A stretch of DNA of 64,000 nucleotides from Alviniconcha marisindica (taxonomy: Eukaryota > Mollusca > Gastropoda > Provannidae), in assembly GCA_018857735.1 (NCBI GenBank), contig JABMCL010001460.1:353501-417500 (forward strand). Direction: 5' to 3'. The notes beneath the pieces are model-generated. The model made no database searches, was not told the DNA's origin, and was given only the letters and a program-made list of their open reading frames with translations. A program made the translations under genes and the position numbers. This document shows, piece after piece, positions 13,867 to 57,211 of the stretch (positions are counted from its first letter, which is position 1; each line of letters begins with the position of its first letter).

Positions 13867-14938
13867 GAGACCGTCACTGTCGTGGGCGATACTGACAGGT
13901 CTGTTGGTGCGGAATCCTTTGAGTATGGGCATCGAGCGACGTGAGCACAGGTCACGAGTGCCGGGTCATTCAGAAAGAAAGAACTCGTTTTCTATGTCCG
14001 ATATAAAGTCAACTGGGCGTTTCAAACAGCGGCATGTCCCGTTTGGAAACAAAGTCCTCATGATATTTTGAGTGTTGATTTTGATCAGGTCTTCCCGCGG
14101 ACAGTTTGGAAAAAGCTACCCTCGTTTTATTTTATTTTAATTTTTTAATTTTTTAAACCGGTTCCAAGAAGGAGAAGAAGAAGAAGAAGAAGAAGAAAGC
14201 AGAGAGAAAAAGGTTCTGTCTTCGCGCTACGGAATCGATGGATTACGTGCAAAACAAAGAAAGAAACAAAAACAAAACGGCCACACAACGAAAAAAGAAA
14301 TCCAGAAATTAGTCAGATTATGAATTTAATCAGCTGCCAGTCCAGTCCAGTCCAGTTCAAGATGGTATCTATGCGCTCGGAAAAGCCCATAATTATGCGC
14401 TCCACCCCGTCCCTCAGAAGTTTCTCCAACGTCGCCTTTGAAACGGCTCCAGTGTTCCGTCTGAACCAGCTGCCAACCGGTGCGCCATTTACTGATTTGT
14501 GGTGCTGCGAGTTGAAACAACAACTCAGTCCGGTCATTTGCAAAGCAGGCATCACATCCTCGGTCTCATAGCTTGCTTAGGGCGGACATCCCTGAAACAG
14601 AACACCCAGTGTGTTTTCATGACCGAGTACGGTACAGTCTACAGTTAGGTCACGGTTTGTTTCGGACGGCATGCATCGTAGCCTATTTCCTGCACGGTGA
14701 ATGTTAATTTTTGAGTTCCGTGTTGCCCCCCCCCCCCCCAACTCCCCCTTCCCGCAAACTCCCCCCACCCGGCCTCCACTGACTCGGCTCTGTATGTCTT
14801 TGTGTTTTGTTTTGTTTTTTAAATTTTATGTACTAATTTAGTATCCGTTTCCTTTTCCTTGTTGTTATTGTCGTTTTTTAAAGCTTAATTTTATCCCTCC
14901 CCTTCCCCTGCTCTCTCTGTAAATTACCCAGTTTGTGC

Positions 14939-14939
<1 letters not shown>

Positions 14940-15027
<88 letters not shown>
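14940..15027. repeat. (GT)n microsatellite
   Basis: About 43 uninterrupted GT units. Confidence 0.98.
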
Positions 15028-15031
<4 letters not shown>

Positions 15032-17316
15032 AGTTTTAGACTTTTTCGCTCCAGTTCTCGGTTTGTTTTGCTTGGAATTTAACTGAATGTGACTCATGCA
15101 GGGTGCAGCCATGTTGGTTCAATCTTTACAAATGAAGAGCAGAAATTGAAAGCGTGGCTCGTGACGTATATTTGATACTTTGGATGCCGTCACAAACTGC
15201 CGGGCACAAAATGGCTAACGTTTTTTGTTTGTTTGTTTTTGTTTTTGTTTGTTTTACAAACCGGACGCACCGTGTCGGAATCACTACGGCGGCCGAATTC
15301 TTTTTCTGTTCCCCGGGCTGTATGTTTTCGCAGTCCATCTCAAACGACACGAGGGAAAAATTATCAAATCTATATTCTCGAATTGAAAAGGCTGTTATTT
15401 TTACTATATCGGGGAGTCTTAGCCTTTTATTTTGACAATGGGTCTTTAGTCAAAGAAACTGTAGAATCACAAGTCTTTACTTCCAATCCTTCAGGCAATG
15501 TGCTAGGCTTATTATGGGTTAAATGTGTTTATTCTGACAGCTATTTGTTATATCAAGTTGGCTTTAGTACTGTTATAACAATCGAAAATAATCTCTTTTT
15601 TTTACGAATCTTGTGTTTTAAGTCCTTTCCTGTTAGTGTTGTTAAAAGTCTGCCAGAATTCCCTTCACAGAGCTATAATCGGCACGTTTTGTATCCTTCA
15701 CAGAGCCTCAGACGGGGGATATGACATCATCAGTCTGTCTGCATCCATTATGGCTGAACTTCCGACCAGAACCATCGAAATGGTAAGTAACCCATTTATA
15801 ATCAAAAATTTGAATGGAATTTTCCTGCTTTTTGTGTTTATTTGCAAGCACGGTATTTTTAAGACTCTTCCGTAGCTAACGCACAATAGAATAAAGCAAG
15901 GGATGAAGGGTAATGGACAGCAAAGTTGCACAAATCGCTTGGACCGCCGGTGCCACCATTTTCTGTCTGCGGAGCCATGATAGCCTGTCACTGTGTCAGA
16001 CACTGTTATTAATATTTTGGATATTTTTTGTGTATTGGTCGTTGATTTGTTGTGTCTTGATAGTTCCGTTCTACATGGGTATTCAAATTTGTGCGAACAA
16101 AGATGTAGTGTTTCATGGAATTGGATCAAAACTCTTACCTCATCGATCGCAAGCCTAGTGGGTCAGTGCCCTGAGTGCATTGTCCTCGTCAGGTCGCACA
16201 TCTTCCTCCATTGAACAAAGAGCTAGTTGCTTTCATTGTTTACCCTACATTATTTGAACATTAATGAACACTTGATATCGGAGTGTTGTTGTCACTACGA
16301 CCACTGAACCAGTGGTTTGACTGGTTTTACCACAGAAATTTGTGTCCAAGCTTTTGGAAAGTGCATAATCACTCCCTCTCCCTCTGTCACAGTGTCAGTT
16401 AGCGAGACTCAGTGTCATTGGTATCAGATTTTGTGTACGTGTGAATTAAAGTGAAGATCCAGGAGAATGTGAAATCATTTTATGCAAAGGGTCTTGCATG
16501 TGTCAACTTGTAACAATGTAACTTTGTAACAATGTAAGTCTTTGAAATTTGAACTCTGAAATTGTTTTTGTTTCCAGCACACACTTTGATGTGTTCCTTT
16601 TTTCTTTCTTTGATCCGTCACAATGGCCAGCCAGTCATGATCAGTACAGCGTGGAAACTATATTACAGGAGAGGTGTGTGTGTGTGTGACACTTCATTAG
16701 TGAAAATGACACTGTAATAATTTAGCTTTCTATAATCTATAAGCATAAATTATAATATAACCTACAGTCTACCAACATTTGTTCCAACATTTTTGCAAGT
16801 AAATTATCTCAGCTATTGAAAGCCTAAGTATTTATAATTTGGCAAATGCCAGTCAGCTCTAACTAAGCAATGCAGACATGAAACAGTGATAACTTTTGGT
16901 TATTAAGATAATAATCTTGAACAAAACCTGTATAGTTTTCTTTATTGAGAGTAAAACAGTTAACTTCAGCAGATGTAGAAGACTAGAATGAGAAATGAGT
17001 TCTTCAAGAATAACTCTCAGACTTGTTTGTGCTTATGTTGTGTATGTTTTTATCAGATCTGTTAGTATTAGTAATACTATTACTGATAAATTCAAAATTG
17101 TAATCTTGCTTTACATTATATTCCCAGCAGTTTTTACTTTTATCCCCAATTTGTTAGCATGAGTTACATGTTGGTGACATAAATTTCTAAAACCACATAC
17201 AGTTTTTCTGTGCCTAATTTAAAACTGCTGAATCTTTTTCATCTATAGCCAGAATTAAAAAAGGAACCCCCACTATCAAAGATGATTGTGATATGTTGGA
17301 GAGATTTAGCTTTTTT

Positions 17317-17483
17317 GGAGAGAGTTAGCTTTTGTGTGAACTTACTGGGAAATTAGACTTTTGCAATTGCAGTACTTACTTAGTTTTGAGTCAATGTCCT
17401 TCAGGACTCAAACTAAATAAGTAAGTACTGCAGTTGCAAAAGTCTAATTTCCCAGTATGTTCACACAAAAGCTAACTCTCTCC
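17317..17483. repeat. Long near-perfect inverted repeat (hairpin), about 76-bp arms
   Basis: The left arm starts GGAGAGAGTTAGCTTTTGTG and the right arm is its reverse complement with only a few mismatches and a small indel. The arms are separated by about 12 bases (AATGTCCTTCAG). A transcript would form a long, almost uninterrupted duplex. It could be a young foldback, a palindromic tandem event or a small-RNA precursor. Confidence 0.92.
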
Positions 17484-18639
17484 AACTTAGTTTGAGTCAT
17501 GGTCCTGCAGGATTGCCCTGATATAACTGCACTGGTTGACTGGGTGTAAAAACACCAAGTTACGTACTTACTTACTGGTCCTTCAGGATTTAATTCCCTG
17601 TAATCTTGCTATCTTTGCCTTTGGGCATTTCAGCCATTTGGCTGTTTGTGGGTCCCCATTCATTCTCAGTCTCACCTCATTATTTAAAAAAAGAAAAGAA
17701 AAAAGGAAAAAAAGAAACTTTAGTTAGTTAATTACAGTAATTGTACTTCTACATTCAAGTCACTTTGGTTATGCTGGACATTTTAATCTGTCTGAAGTTG
17801 GTTCACAGGGATGAAGTCCAGTAATGTCTTTTCCAGGTCTTGGCAGCAGGCCTACCAGCTGTTAATATGCTGATGGCCCCCCTACCCCTTCCTCCATTTT
17901 ATAAACACACAGCAATGCAACAAGAGTGCTTCTCAGGTCTGAAAGCGAAGGAATGATCATCATCAAATAACAATGTTGTGAAAACAGTTGAGCCAAAAAT
18001 CAGGTTGACATTGTGATAATCTTCACAAAGCCTGTACAAGTAACAAGACTTTGAAGGTGGTAGATGTGTTCCAAAACTGTCATTCCTGTTTGTTGCTACT
18101 CTTGGATTCACAGTGTGAGTAGGAAAACCCCAGAATGATCACAGTAGTCATGGCAGCTGTATCTGATTGATTCATTGCCATGACTGTCTTGACAGGTTTC
18201 CTTGAGCCAGGGTCATCTGCTTCTGATGTCAGACAGGTTTGAAAAATGTCTAGTGTGATCACTGGTTGGAGAATGTGTTCAGAGTTGTAGGGTCTTGTCA
18301 CGCAGGGACACTCATCCCTGTCAGAAATCTTGAGATGATGTTCTGATGTAGGTGGCTTGACAGCAGCCTGCAGTGGCCAGTTCTTAGTGGGATGAAGGGG
18401 TCTTCTGGTGCCTCTGCCGATGTTGGATGGGGTCAGCATGCCTGCTTGCTCTCCACTGGGAGTTGTATTGGTTGTGGATGGTTGATGAAGGTCAAACTGT
18501 GCATGGTTGTCACATAATCATAATCCTGATTATTGACAAGATCGTGTTATTCTCCGCTCTCGAGCAGGCTCACTGTGCTGCACATGTTTTTGAGTGCATA
18601 CCGGGTTATTTTAGCATTTCCAGCATCTGTCAAACTCTG

Positions 18640-18735
18640 ACATGGACTACAGGATCTTCAGCCTGGAGATGTGATCTTTTTGTGTGTGTAACATGCAGGG
18701 GACCTCCGTTTTTAGTCTCATCCAGATGGCTTTTG
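18640..18735 (+). repeat. Dispersed SINE-like fragment (family D)
   Basis: Contains ACATGGACTACAGGATCTTC, GATGTGATC and CAGGGGACCTCCG...AGTCTCATCCAGATGGC, related to the copy at 9117-9185. Confidence 0.6.
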
Positions 18736-19968
18736 TGTGGTATGGGGTTGTTTTGTCTGAAAGTGGAATACACTTCCACTTAGTATCTTCCATGATCAGT
18801 TATGTGATAAAGATCTCTACTTAGAGTATGTTGAATGAAAGAGGCTAAAAAAATAATTAAAAAATAAAATTGAATTATTTTATTTTGTTAATAAATTTTT
18901 AAAAAACTACAAAAATGTTTTAACTGTTTGAAAGTCTATTCAGCTTAAACAGTACTTGCCAAGTCAACAAAGGGGAGGGGGGGGGGGGGGGGGGGGGGGG
19001 GTAAAAAAGAGAGGAGCTTTTAGCACAAGTGAAAGGTGCAGAAGATCAGTTGCCAGCGCCAGTTTTGTTTGGCATCTTCATGCAATGGCTGCCTTTTGGT
19101 TCCAAAGAAAACATTGTAATTGCATCTTGTTGCTTTCTACCGCTTGCCACAATAATTACTGAGGGCACAGCAGAGCAGTGCTTTTTGGGATGGATGCCAA
19201 AATTGTTCTTTATTTTAGTGCTGTTTGCCAAGAAGTAAGCACACACAGAGTGCATAGTGCTAGCAAGAACTATTACAAGTTCCTCTTATGTTCGCCCTGT
19301 TGTTAATCAAATCAATTTTTGTGACATCGTCAGTTTACGTATGATTCGTGCTGTACTAATAAGTATTTTTGCTTGTTGCATGGCCCAGCTGTTATGTTGT
19401 TAATGAGTTGTTATATAAGAAATAAATTTTGTTTAAACCAAGAACTAAAAAGTAATCATGGTGGAGCTTTCATGATTTTGTTTGCTGGTTGTACTAACGA
19501 CAACCAAGGTCAGGGAGGCAGGGGAGTTAGCTGCATTGACAATCACGTTCATGGAACCACCCCATACATGGCAAACTTGATCATGATTTTTGTTAAATTT
19601 GACTGATCTAGAGATAATTGACGGGAAAATAAAAGTTAATGCTAGAATTTTCTTGTATACTGTTTACTTTAAGCAAAAAATCCTCAGTGACATTCAGGCT
19701 AGGCATTTTTTGAATTGATAGTGATACATGTGTAAACGTTACCAACTTTTGCAAATTAAATATATATATATCATTGTTTTAAGTTTATTCATACATCATA
19801 ATCATAAATTCAACAAACAAGTTTTGCAAAACAATAGACCACCATATTTTCCTCTCTTATGTTGCTGTTTTCCTCTGTTGTAAGCCCCTCTACATAATCT
19901 GTTTAAGTTATGGCTAGAAATTGTGTATAGCATAGGTGTGTGCATGGGCACATTGTTGTGTGTTTGCC

Positions 19969-20153
19969 TAACCCCTTCACTGCTCCAGACAGTATATTTT
20001 CCAGTGTGTAACAAATCTGCTTTGGATACTGTGTATTTTGATGGAAATCCTTTCACGTGCTATTGCCAAAAAATAGAAGAAAAGAAAAAACTGAAGGATT
20101 TCAAATTTGCAGTTTTACTGGTCATTTTGAAATGAAATATGGCAGTGAAAAGG
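19969..20153. mobile_element. MITE, TIR family AACCCTTTCACTGCC (copy 1)
   Basis: The left end TAACCCCTTCACTGCTCC is mirrored by the right end TATGGCAGTGAAAAGG. About 185 bp, non-coding. Related copies are at 43935-44177 and 56960-57211. Confidence 0.6.
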
Positions 20154-20348
20154 ACCTCACTGCACTGCATTAGTAAAAAAAATAATCAGGGTTTGTGTTA
20201 ACCAGTAATTTCTGGTATTTTACTGGTTAATATCAGTGTACATTGAAAACAAAATGAGCAATTAGTCAGACATACCAGTTGTGATTGTGTTAGCCTGGTT
20301 CTAACAACAACAACCAAGTTTTTAAATGCAGCACAGTGAGAGAGTGTG

Positions 20349-20349
<1 letters not shown>

Positions 20350-20382
<33 letters not shown>

Positions 20383-20390
20383 TGTGTTCT
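20350..20390. repeat. (GT)n microsatellite
   Basis: Short GT run. 20391-24100 otherwise holds no recognised exon. Confidence 0.9.
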
Positions 20391-23300
20391 AGACAGGGAA
20401 GGGAGCTGGGTATTTGCTAGTACAGCTCTAGAAGTAGTACGGACAGCTGTGCATTCGACCAGTTACAGTAATTATCTGACACCTTTCAGTGAACCACTTT
20501 CACCACCTTATAGATGTTACACCAGTTTGTAAAATGTCTAGCATGATCACTGAAAATTAGTGCATCAAATAAATAAACTGCACTCGGTCACACATTCTGA
20601 TAAGTAGTAATATTGTATCAAGGCTATCCTGTTTGCATTAATAAATGCAGTTCACAGCGTTTATGCTGTGATTCATAATGTACTCTAATTTTAATACAAA
20701 ATGAGGAGGGGGGTTTTGACCATGAAAAAAAGAGAGAGAGAAAGAGAGAAATTACAAAGGAGGAGGGGACAAAATATTTTCCTGCCCTGGAAGTTTTTTT
20801 CTTCTGTTTTTTGTTGTTGTTGTTGTTACGTGTTAGGTCAGATAGTGATGATTATCAGATTATCGCCAGTGCCATATTTCTGGCTGTCAAGCGGTGACTT
20901 ATTCAGTATGTATTAATTGCTGTGCTTTATACTCCTTGTGAGACCTGTTAAATGACTTAGCATTTCCATTGGTTAACCAGGAAGAAAAAGAACATGGATG
21001 ATCTATCAGTCTCTGTGCTCATATTGATGGTTTAGTGTTGGCTGATCTGATCTTTACGGCCATTGTTTTGCCAAAGGCAGTAGTTTCAAAAGAGGGGGCG
21101 GGGTTACTAGTGGTTGAAGATGGAGTGTCTTTTCCTCCTACTGTACACCCACAGCCCCAGTGGCTGAAGCGAAAGGAGGGCGAGGGGACACGTCGGCAGC
21201 TATTTTTAGCTGTGATGCAAGAGACATTCCTCCCCAAAGCCAGACATGTTCATTTCATCAGCACCCAGACAGCCCCTTGTGTGAGGCTGTAATACATTAC
21301 TGGTGAAAAATCAATATTGTACGTCGTGTACTGTACTACACTTTGCCATCATCAGTCCAGGGTTGGCTGGATTTTTGTGTGTGGGGGCGCTTCGGGGAGG
21401 AGAGTTCGAGAATCTGTGCCTTTTCAGCCAGTACTTTAATGACAGCGTCTGTCTGTGCGTCTGTCTGTGTGTGGCATTGTGAAGTCGGGCCGCCGTCGCC
21501 CAGACAAAGGGAGAGAAATCGAGGCCGCTTACTGTACACAGTCGAGTTGTCAGCTGTTTGCTCCAGTGGAGTTTCTCAGGCAGTTATTTTCGGCCTGAAT
21601 GGCGCTTATGTCAAGGAAAGGCCAGTCGCCTATTTTGTGACCTATGTGGCTGATATAAGGTGATCGTGTAGGCCAGTGCACACACACACACCACTGCGCA
21701 CACAGTTGCGGGAGTAGGAACTGTGAAAACCAGAAAGGCTTGGGCGGCGGTTTGAGGCAGAAAGGATGCTGAGCTGTCATTGAGAGGTATGGCTGTGCCG
21801 CGCCAGCTGCAGTACCGGTAGGCAAAACTTGGCAGGAACCGTGTCAACTACCGGCGAAGGATGTCGTATCTGTCGAAATAACACACAGCGGATGAATTGA
21901 TCGCTCCTGTTTGTTAAGAGTTTGACATTTGCTGTCACAGTGTCAGCAAATTGAGTATTGTTTTGCAGTAAGTTGCACAATATGTGATGCTGCCAGTATG
22001 AATATACATTTACAGAATGATGGATTTATTTTAATTTTATTTTTTAACAGTGATTCTAATCTATTCTAATTTAATTCGTCATCGGGAAACTATGCATTTA
22101 AAAAATGTTACTCATGTAACTGGCGCAAAAACATTGTTGGAACTTGGAAAGATGCCAAACTTTAGTTAATGTTTTAAATTCACCAGGAGCATTTTGTTAG
22201 GTTTTGTATGACTTTCATGGAGAAAATGTGAGTAACTGTGTTATGTAAATTGTAATGTTGCCTACTCCTAACTGTTTGCAAAGCTCTTCACCACTTTAAA
22301 CCATTAATTTATTAATAACATTAAAAGTTTCACAGTCAGTTCTTTGAGCAAGTTCATTCAGAATGTATTAAATGATGAGAGCCTGTGTTGAAAGCTACCT
22401 TTGTATACTGGTTTTTGTGACCTTGCTGTTCAGGGTCACAACAGGATTAGAAATGTACTAAAGACTTTTGTTTTTCTCTCCCTTGAATTTAAAAGCATCA
22501 GACAAGAACTCAAACTGGTTTGGGTGAATTTATCTGAGTATGTTTGAAACACAAATAGGACCACAAATTCATCTAATAAAGAGTAATATTGTAACTTTGC
22601 ATTCACATTGATTTGAAGGAAATGGCTGGCTTATTCAGTCTGCAGTAGAAACTTTTCAGGTCAACTTTGCATACGTGCTCGCTTTGACTTCCTCTTTAAG
22701 CTTAAGGACAAAATTTAATATTTTTTGTTGCAATTTTTTTTTTAATTACAGGGGGCACAATTTTTTTTAAAAGCTTGGATCCCATCCAAGTGTGTATGAT
22801 GGAGTGAACATGCAGTGGCCTGCTGCTTTGCTTGGAAATGAAGCTATTTGCATTTAAGTAAAAAAAAAATAATAGCTATCCTCAGTTTGTAACCCAGAAA
22901 GTAACTGAGTAAGATAGCAGAGAGTAATTTACCTGCAAGGAAGAACAGCCAAAGGGGGGGTGGGGGGGTTGTCTTGAAATTCCATTTGAGCAAAGGTAAC
23001 TTCAGAGAGAGCTGTGCCTCTGTAATTAGTCTGTTTAAGTGGGGATGGGGTAGCCCATCTTGGTGCCAAAAATGAAATTGCCCATGGAAGTGTCTCTGGT
23101 GTAGGTTACATGCTGTTGGAGCTGCATGTCTCCTTTTAACTCCGGAAAAGTGCCTGATGGATAGATGAGTGAAAGTTTGTGGATTTTGCCAAACTGTCAA
23201 GCATACCTGACGTGGCAGGCATCTTCTGGTGCTAGCAGCAGATTTCAGACTTCAGAGCACATTTTATGATGTACATGCAGTATTTGTGGATGTGAAATCT

Positions 23301-24162
23301 TTTTCATGACTTAATGGTGAGATCATGGATTACAGCATATGTAATAATATGTACATACAGTGTCTGAATGTGACATCTTTTTCATGACTTGACGTGAGAT
23401 CAGTATTACAGCATGCATTTGTAGTTATGCGTATACTTTTATAGCTTTGCTTGATGAGATTCCTTGTGCATGTGTTTAAAAAAAAAGGGTGGGTGGGTGG
23501 GGGGGAGCACTATTTAATTCTTGTTAAACATCTTTTTCTCATCCTTCTGTGTTTTGTTTTGTTTTTCCTAATCCATTGTTGAGTCTTCCTATTCTGCCAT
23601 TCTCCTTCTGGTGACATCTACTGCTTGTTAAAAGCACACAAGTACCTGATGAGCATGACATTATTCGGTTTGGTTGCAGGCTCATCACAATCACCTGCCA
23701 GGACAACGACATCCAAGATGACTTGAGCAGTGCCCATCTACAAGACACCATGTCACCCCTAATCTTTGCCAATTCTTTTCTGTGTGGTGGGACATCAAAA
23801 GCCAGAAAATGTGACTGATGGTCAGGTCTCTGGTGTAGGTCTGGGAGGTAGTTACCACATCAGGAACGATTCTGTTGGTTTGTGCTGGGCGGTGGAGGTG
23901 GGGAGGTTAGTGAGAATTGAGGAACTGGAGGAATCTGTGTCGAATTCTGAAAAGGTAAATTTTTTGGTGAGACTGTTCATTTCATAGAAGTGGTTGCAGA
24001 ATTATGTAGTCTGAAGAAGTGTTCCTTCATGCATCTCAACTTGGAGCTAAAGTTGAGGAGAGAGCTAAGATGGTTTCTGGGTAAAGTGTTTGAGGAAACC
24101 AAGCTGTGAAAAAAAAAGTCACAGCGGGCAGAGCCTGGGGAAAAGGAGAGAAGCTGAGAACT

Positions 24163-54475
<30,313 letters not shown>

Positions 54476-54775
54476 CACAGGCTGTAGTACACACTTCCTC
54501 CACCCTGACGTGACATGAGCGACGCTGGCTCGGACGCATGGCCCCACCCGCACGCCCGCACGCCCGCTCTTGCCACTTGTTCACTGTCTTGCAAGCAGCA
54601 AGAAGCAGCCTTTCTCCCAGGTTACTCAAGATGCTTCCAACTGTTTTCAGTGATTTAGGTTGGTGTGTACGCAAAGACTCTTGCTCAGACCTATGGACGA
54701 AGTAGCAGGAGCCCATACTCAACTATTTCTTTTCGCAGCCTTGAATCATGGTGAAATTCAGGAAAAGACAATAAT

Positions 54776-54810
<35 letters not shown>

Positions 54811-54986
54811 GTGCAGCGCTCATGAATATTGCTGACAATGATCAACTGCACTCCTGCTGGACACACTTGGTGCACTCACAAATCAAAGGCTCTCGGTGTT
54901 ACTCTTATCTCAGCGATGTAAACAAAATTGGGACATTTCTTCCCGTGCTTCCCCCGGGGCCCCCCACCCACTCCCCACCCCTGAAC

Positions 54987-55304
54987 ATGGCTGACAAAGT
55001 GTGTGTGTCTGGTTTGGGCAACTTTGTGTCGGCGCCGAGTCGTTTCAAAGTGCGGAAACGGCAGCGCGCAACTGCGGCAGGGTGGAACGAAGACAGTATT
55101 CTGAATGAATGGGATGTGCAACTCGCAGCCGCCACTTCTGCGGGGAAACTCGGTGCATCATGCTGGACTCTGAAAGAGATCCTGAAACCATATTACTCTG
55201 CGTCTAAATGGACATTTAGTGTTGCGCAACCACAAATAAACACTTTGGATTTGCAAGATGTATGGATTCTGTTTGTTTGCAAACTTTTGTGCGAACAGAT
55301 ATGA
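54987..55304 (+). CDS. Uncertain 105-codon open frame downstream of LNX
   Basis: ATG at 54987 (AACATGG, A at -3, G at +4) opens a frame starting MADKVCVSGLGNFVSAP and ending at TGA 55302. It includes KVRKRQR, a W-rich middle (AGWNEDSILNEWDVQLAAAT) and no low-complexity runs. It lies 511 bp after the LNX stop. The frame also extends upstream of this ATG through microsatellite sequence. I do not recognise the peptide; chance in a 3' UTR is the default explanation. Confidence 0.2.
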   Translation: MADKVCVSGLGNFVSAPSRFKVRKRQRATAAGWNEDSILNEWDVQLAAATSAGKLGASCWTLKEILKPYYSASKWTFSVAQPQINTLDLQDVWILFVCKLLCEQI

Positions 55305-56074
55305 CTTCTTTTTTTGTTTGTTCTTTTTTTTGCGTTCTCGAGAACTTGGAGCAGGTAAAGTGAAATTGCGACTTGGATTTGGAGAGTTTTGTCCTCAAAC
55401 ATATTTCTGAGGTACCTCAATACTATTTGCCTTCCACTCGATGTGTGTGGATGTAATCAAACTCGGTGATGGTATCAGATGTTTTTTTTTTACACCTTTT
55501 ATATATTTTTACATTTGAAACTTGACTGAAGATCAGAAATGCAGTGTGAGAATATTTTTTAGAAAACAGAATTGTTCATTTTTTCAAGTAACATGAAAAT
55601 AAGTTCATTGTAAAGCACAGTGGCTTAGTAGGCCTTGCAACAGATTTGGGGTGTGGTGGGGATGTTTGATGTTTTGCAAACTTTCTTTGTGAAAGATTTT
55701 TGGATTGGACATGGGCTGGTTTAACATTATATACACAGTTCTGATGTGTCTCAAACAAATAGATAAATTCAGCTGTGCAAACTTACAACTGGGGGGGGGG
55801 GGGGTCTTGATCAGCTGGTGAGGTGTTCAAATCCAGATTTCAGACCTTTATTTTTTTTTTAAGGTCAAAATGTGGAGAGAAAAAAATCCAGGAGATAAGT
55901 GATTGTTGAGGCACCATATTTAGATCTGGAAGACTTTAAACAGAGTGACTGAAAAAGAAAGGGGGGGGGGGGAGATGGAAATCCTACTCACTTCATAAAC
56001 AGCCTATTGGGTACTTTTAAAAAAAAAACATAATCTTTTTTTAAGGAAACTGAACTGAAAAAGCATCTCTGGCC

Positions 56075-56350
56075 CTGTTGATAGAAATGGAATGAGGAGG
56101 AAAAAAAATAATATACAACAGCAGCAGTTTTTCACTCAAGTTCTGGTCCCATTTGTTAAAAACGATGTTGGAAGGTTGGAAAAATTAAAAACTAGGACTA
56201 TGGATGCTGCCATTTTTTGAGACGTCTGATAGGAATAGAATGGGGGGAAATATATACATGCCGGCAGCAGTTTTTTGCTCAAGTTCTGGTCCCGTTTGAT
56301 AAAGAAAGATGTTGGAAAAAAGGACCATGGGTGCTCCCATTTTCTGACCG
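56075..56350. repeat. About 149-bp tandem duplication
   Basis: Two copies beginning CTGTTGATAGAAATGGAATG / GTCTGATAGGAATAGAATGG and sharing CTCAAGTTCTGGTCCC(A/G)TTTG and GGATGCTGCCATTTTTTGA / GGGTGCTCCCATTTTCTGA. Confidence 0.85.
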
Positions 56351-56959
56351 AGAGACGTTCAGAACAAGACTGAAATGCATGGCAAAAATGTTGACTAAGT
56401 CACAAGCGAAACTTATGCTGCTTTCCATTGGTAAGGAAGGAACCAACATGGCTATCTTATCTTGATGCGACAGGAGGGGATTGCGCACCCGGGAGTTTTA
56501 TGGTGCTTGGGGTGGCAATCAGTCATTTGAAGTCCTCAGGTGTGGGGGCCTTCACCTGGTCATCACTGAGGTGGTTCCAGTTGGTAGTGGTACGGAAAAA
56601 AGAAAGAGTTCTTGTACTGGTCAGTACTTGAATGAGGCACTTGAAAAGGTCAGGAGTTCAGGGTTGCTTGTCTGTCTGTGATGTTCTTTACTGTAAAGTC
56701 TAAAAAAAATGTTGGCCTGTCTTTTGTTGGCTGGGAGGGGTTTTAGGCCCTGGTCGATCGGCATGGCCGGTGCTTGCCCCTCAATTACCATGTGGACGAA
56801 AGAGAGACTGCAACCCAAGGAGCTCAAATTTGAAGCAAGAAAATACTCTTTTCATAATTATGAATACTCGTAGAACAACCCAATGAAGCCTGCAGGTGAA
56901 AATATTTGCACATTTTCTGTTTTCGGGCCGACTTGCATCTTCAGTTTCAGTTCCTCTAT

Positions 56960-57211
56960 AACCCTTTCACTGCCACACTTGCCTAAACTTAAGCTCACTT
57001 AAACCTAAACAACCATTAAAAGTGTCAAATTTGAAATCATTGTGTGTCCTTTTCTTTCTTTTTTCATTAGTGTGTGAAAAGATTTTTGTGAAAATGCACA
57101 ATGTTGAAAGTAGATTTGTTAAAAGACTGGACAATATTCTGTTTGCAGGGTAGAGTGTGTGTGTGCACCTTTCAGCCCAGAAAATTTACCAGCTGTGGCA
57201 GTGAAAGGGTT
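56960..57211. mobile_element. MITE, TIR family AACCCTTTCACTGCC (copy 3)
   Basis: The 18-bp left end AACCCTTTCACTGCCACA (56960-56977) is the exact reverse complement of the right end at 57194-57211. About 252 bp, non-coding, flanked by TAT/AAT. Confidence 0.82.

Noticed and set aside
15750..15783. Short ATG-started segment MAELPTRTIEM followed by GTAAGTAA as LNX first coding exon
   Set aside because: It ends in phase 0, and none of the AGs upstream of 24163 that looks like a usable acceptor continues that frame into the RING exon. It could be a non-coding or unrelated exon but cannot be supported.
23681..23815. Segment after TTGGTTGCAG reading LITITCQDNDIQDDLSSAHL as an extra exon
   Set aside because: It has an acceptor-like start and an open frame of about 45 codons, but no convincing donor, no recognised homology and no place in the LNX frame. 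At most an untranslated exon.
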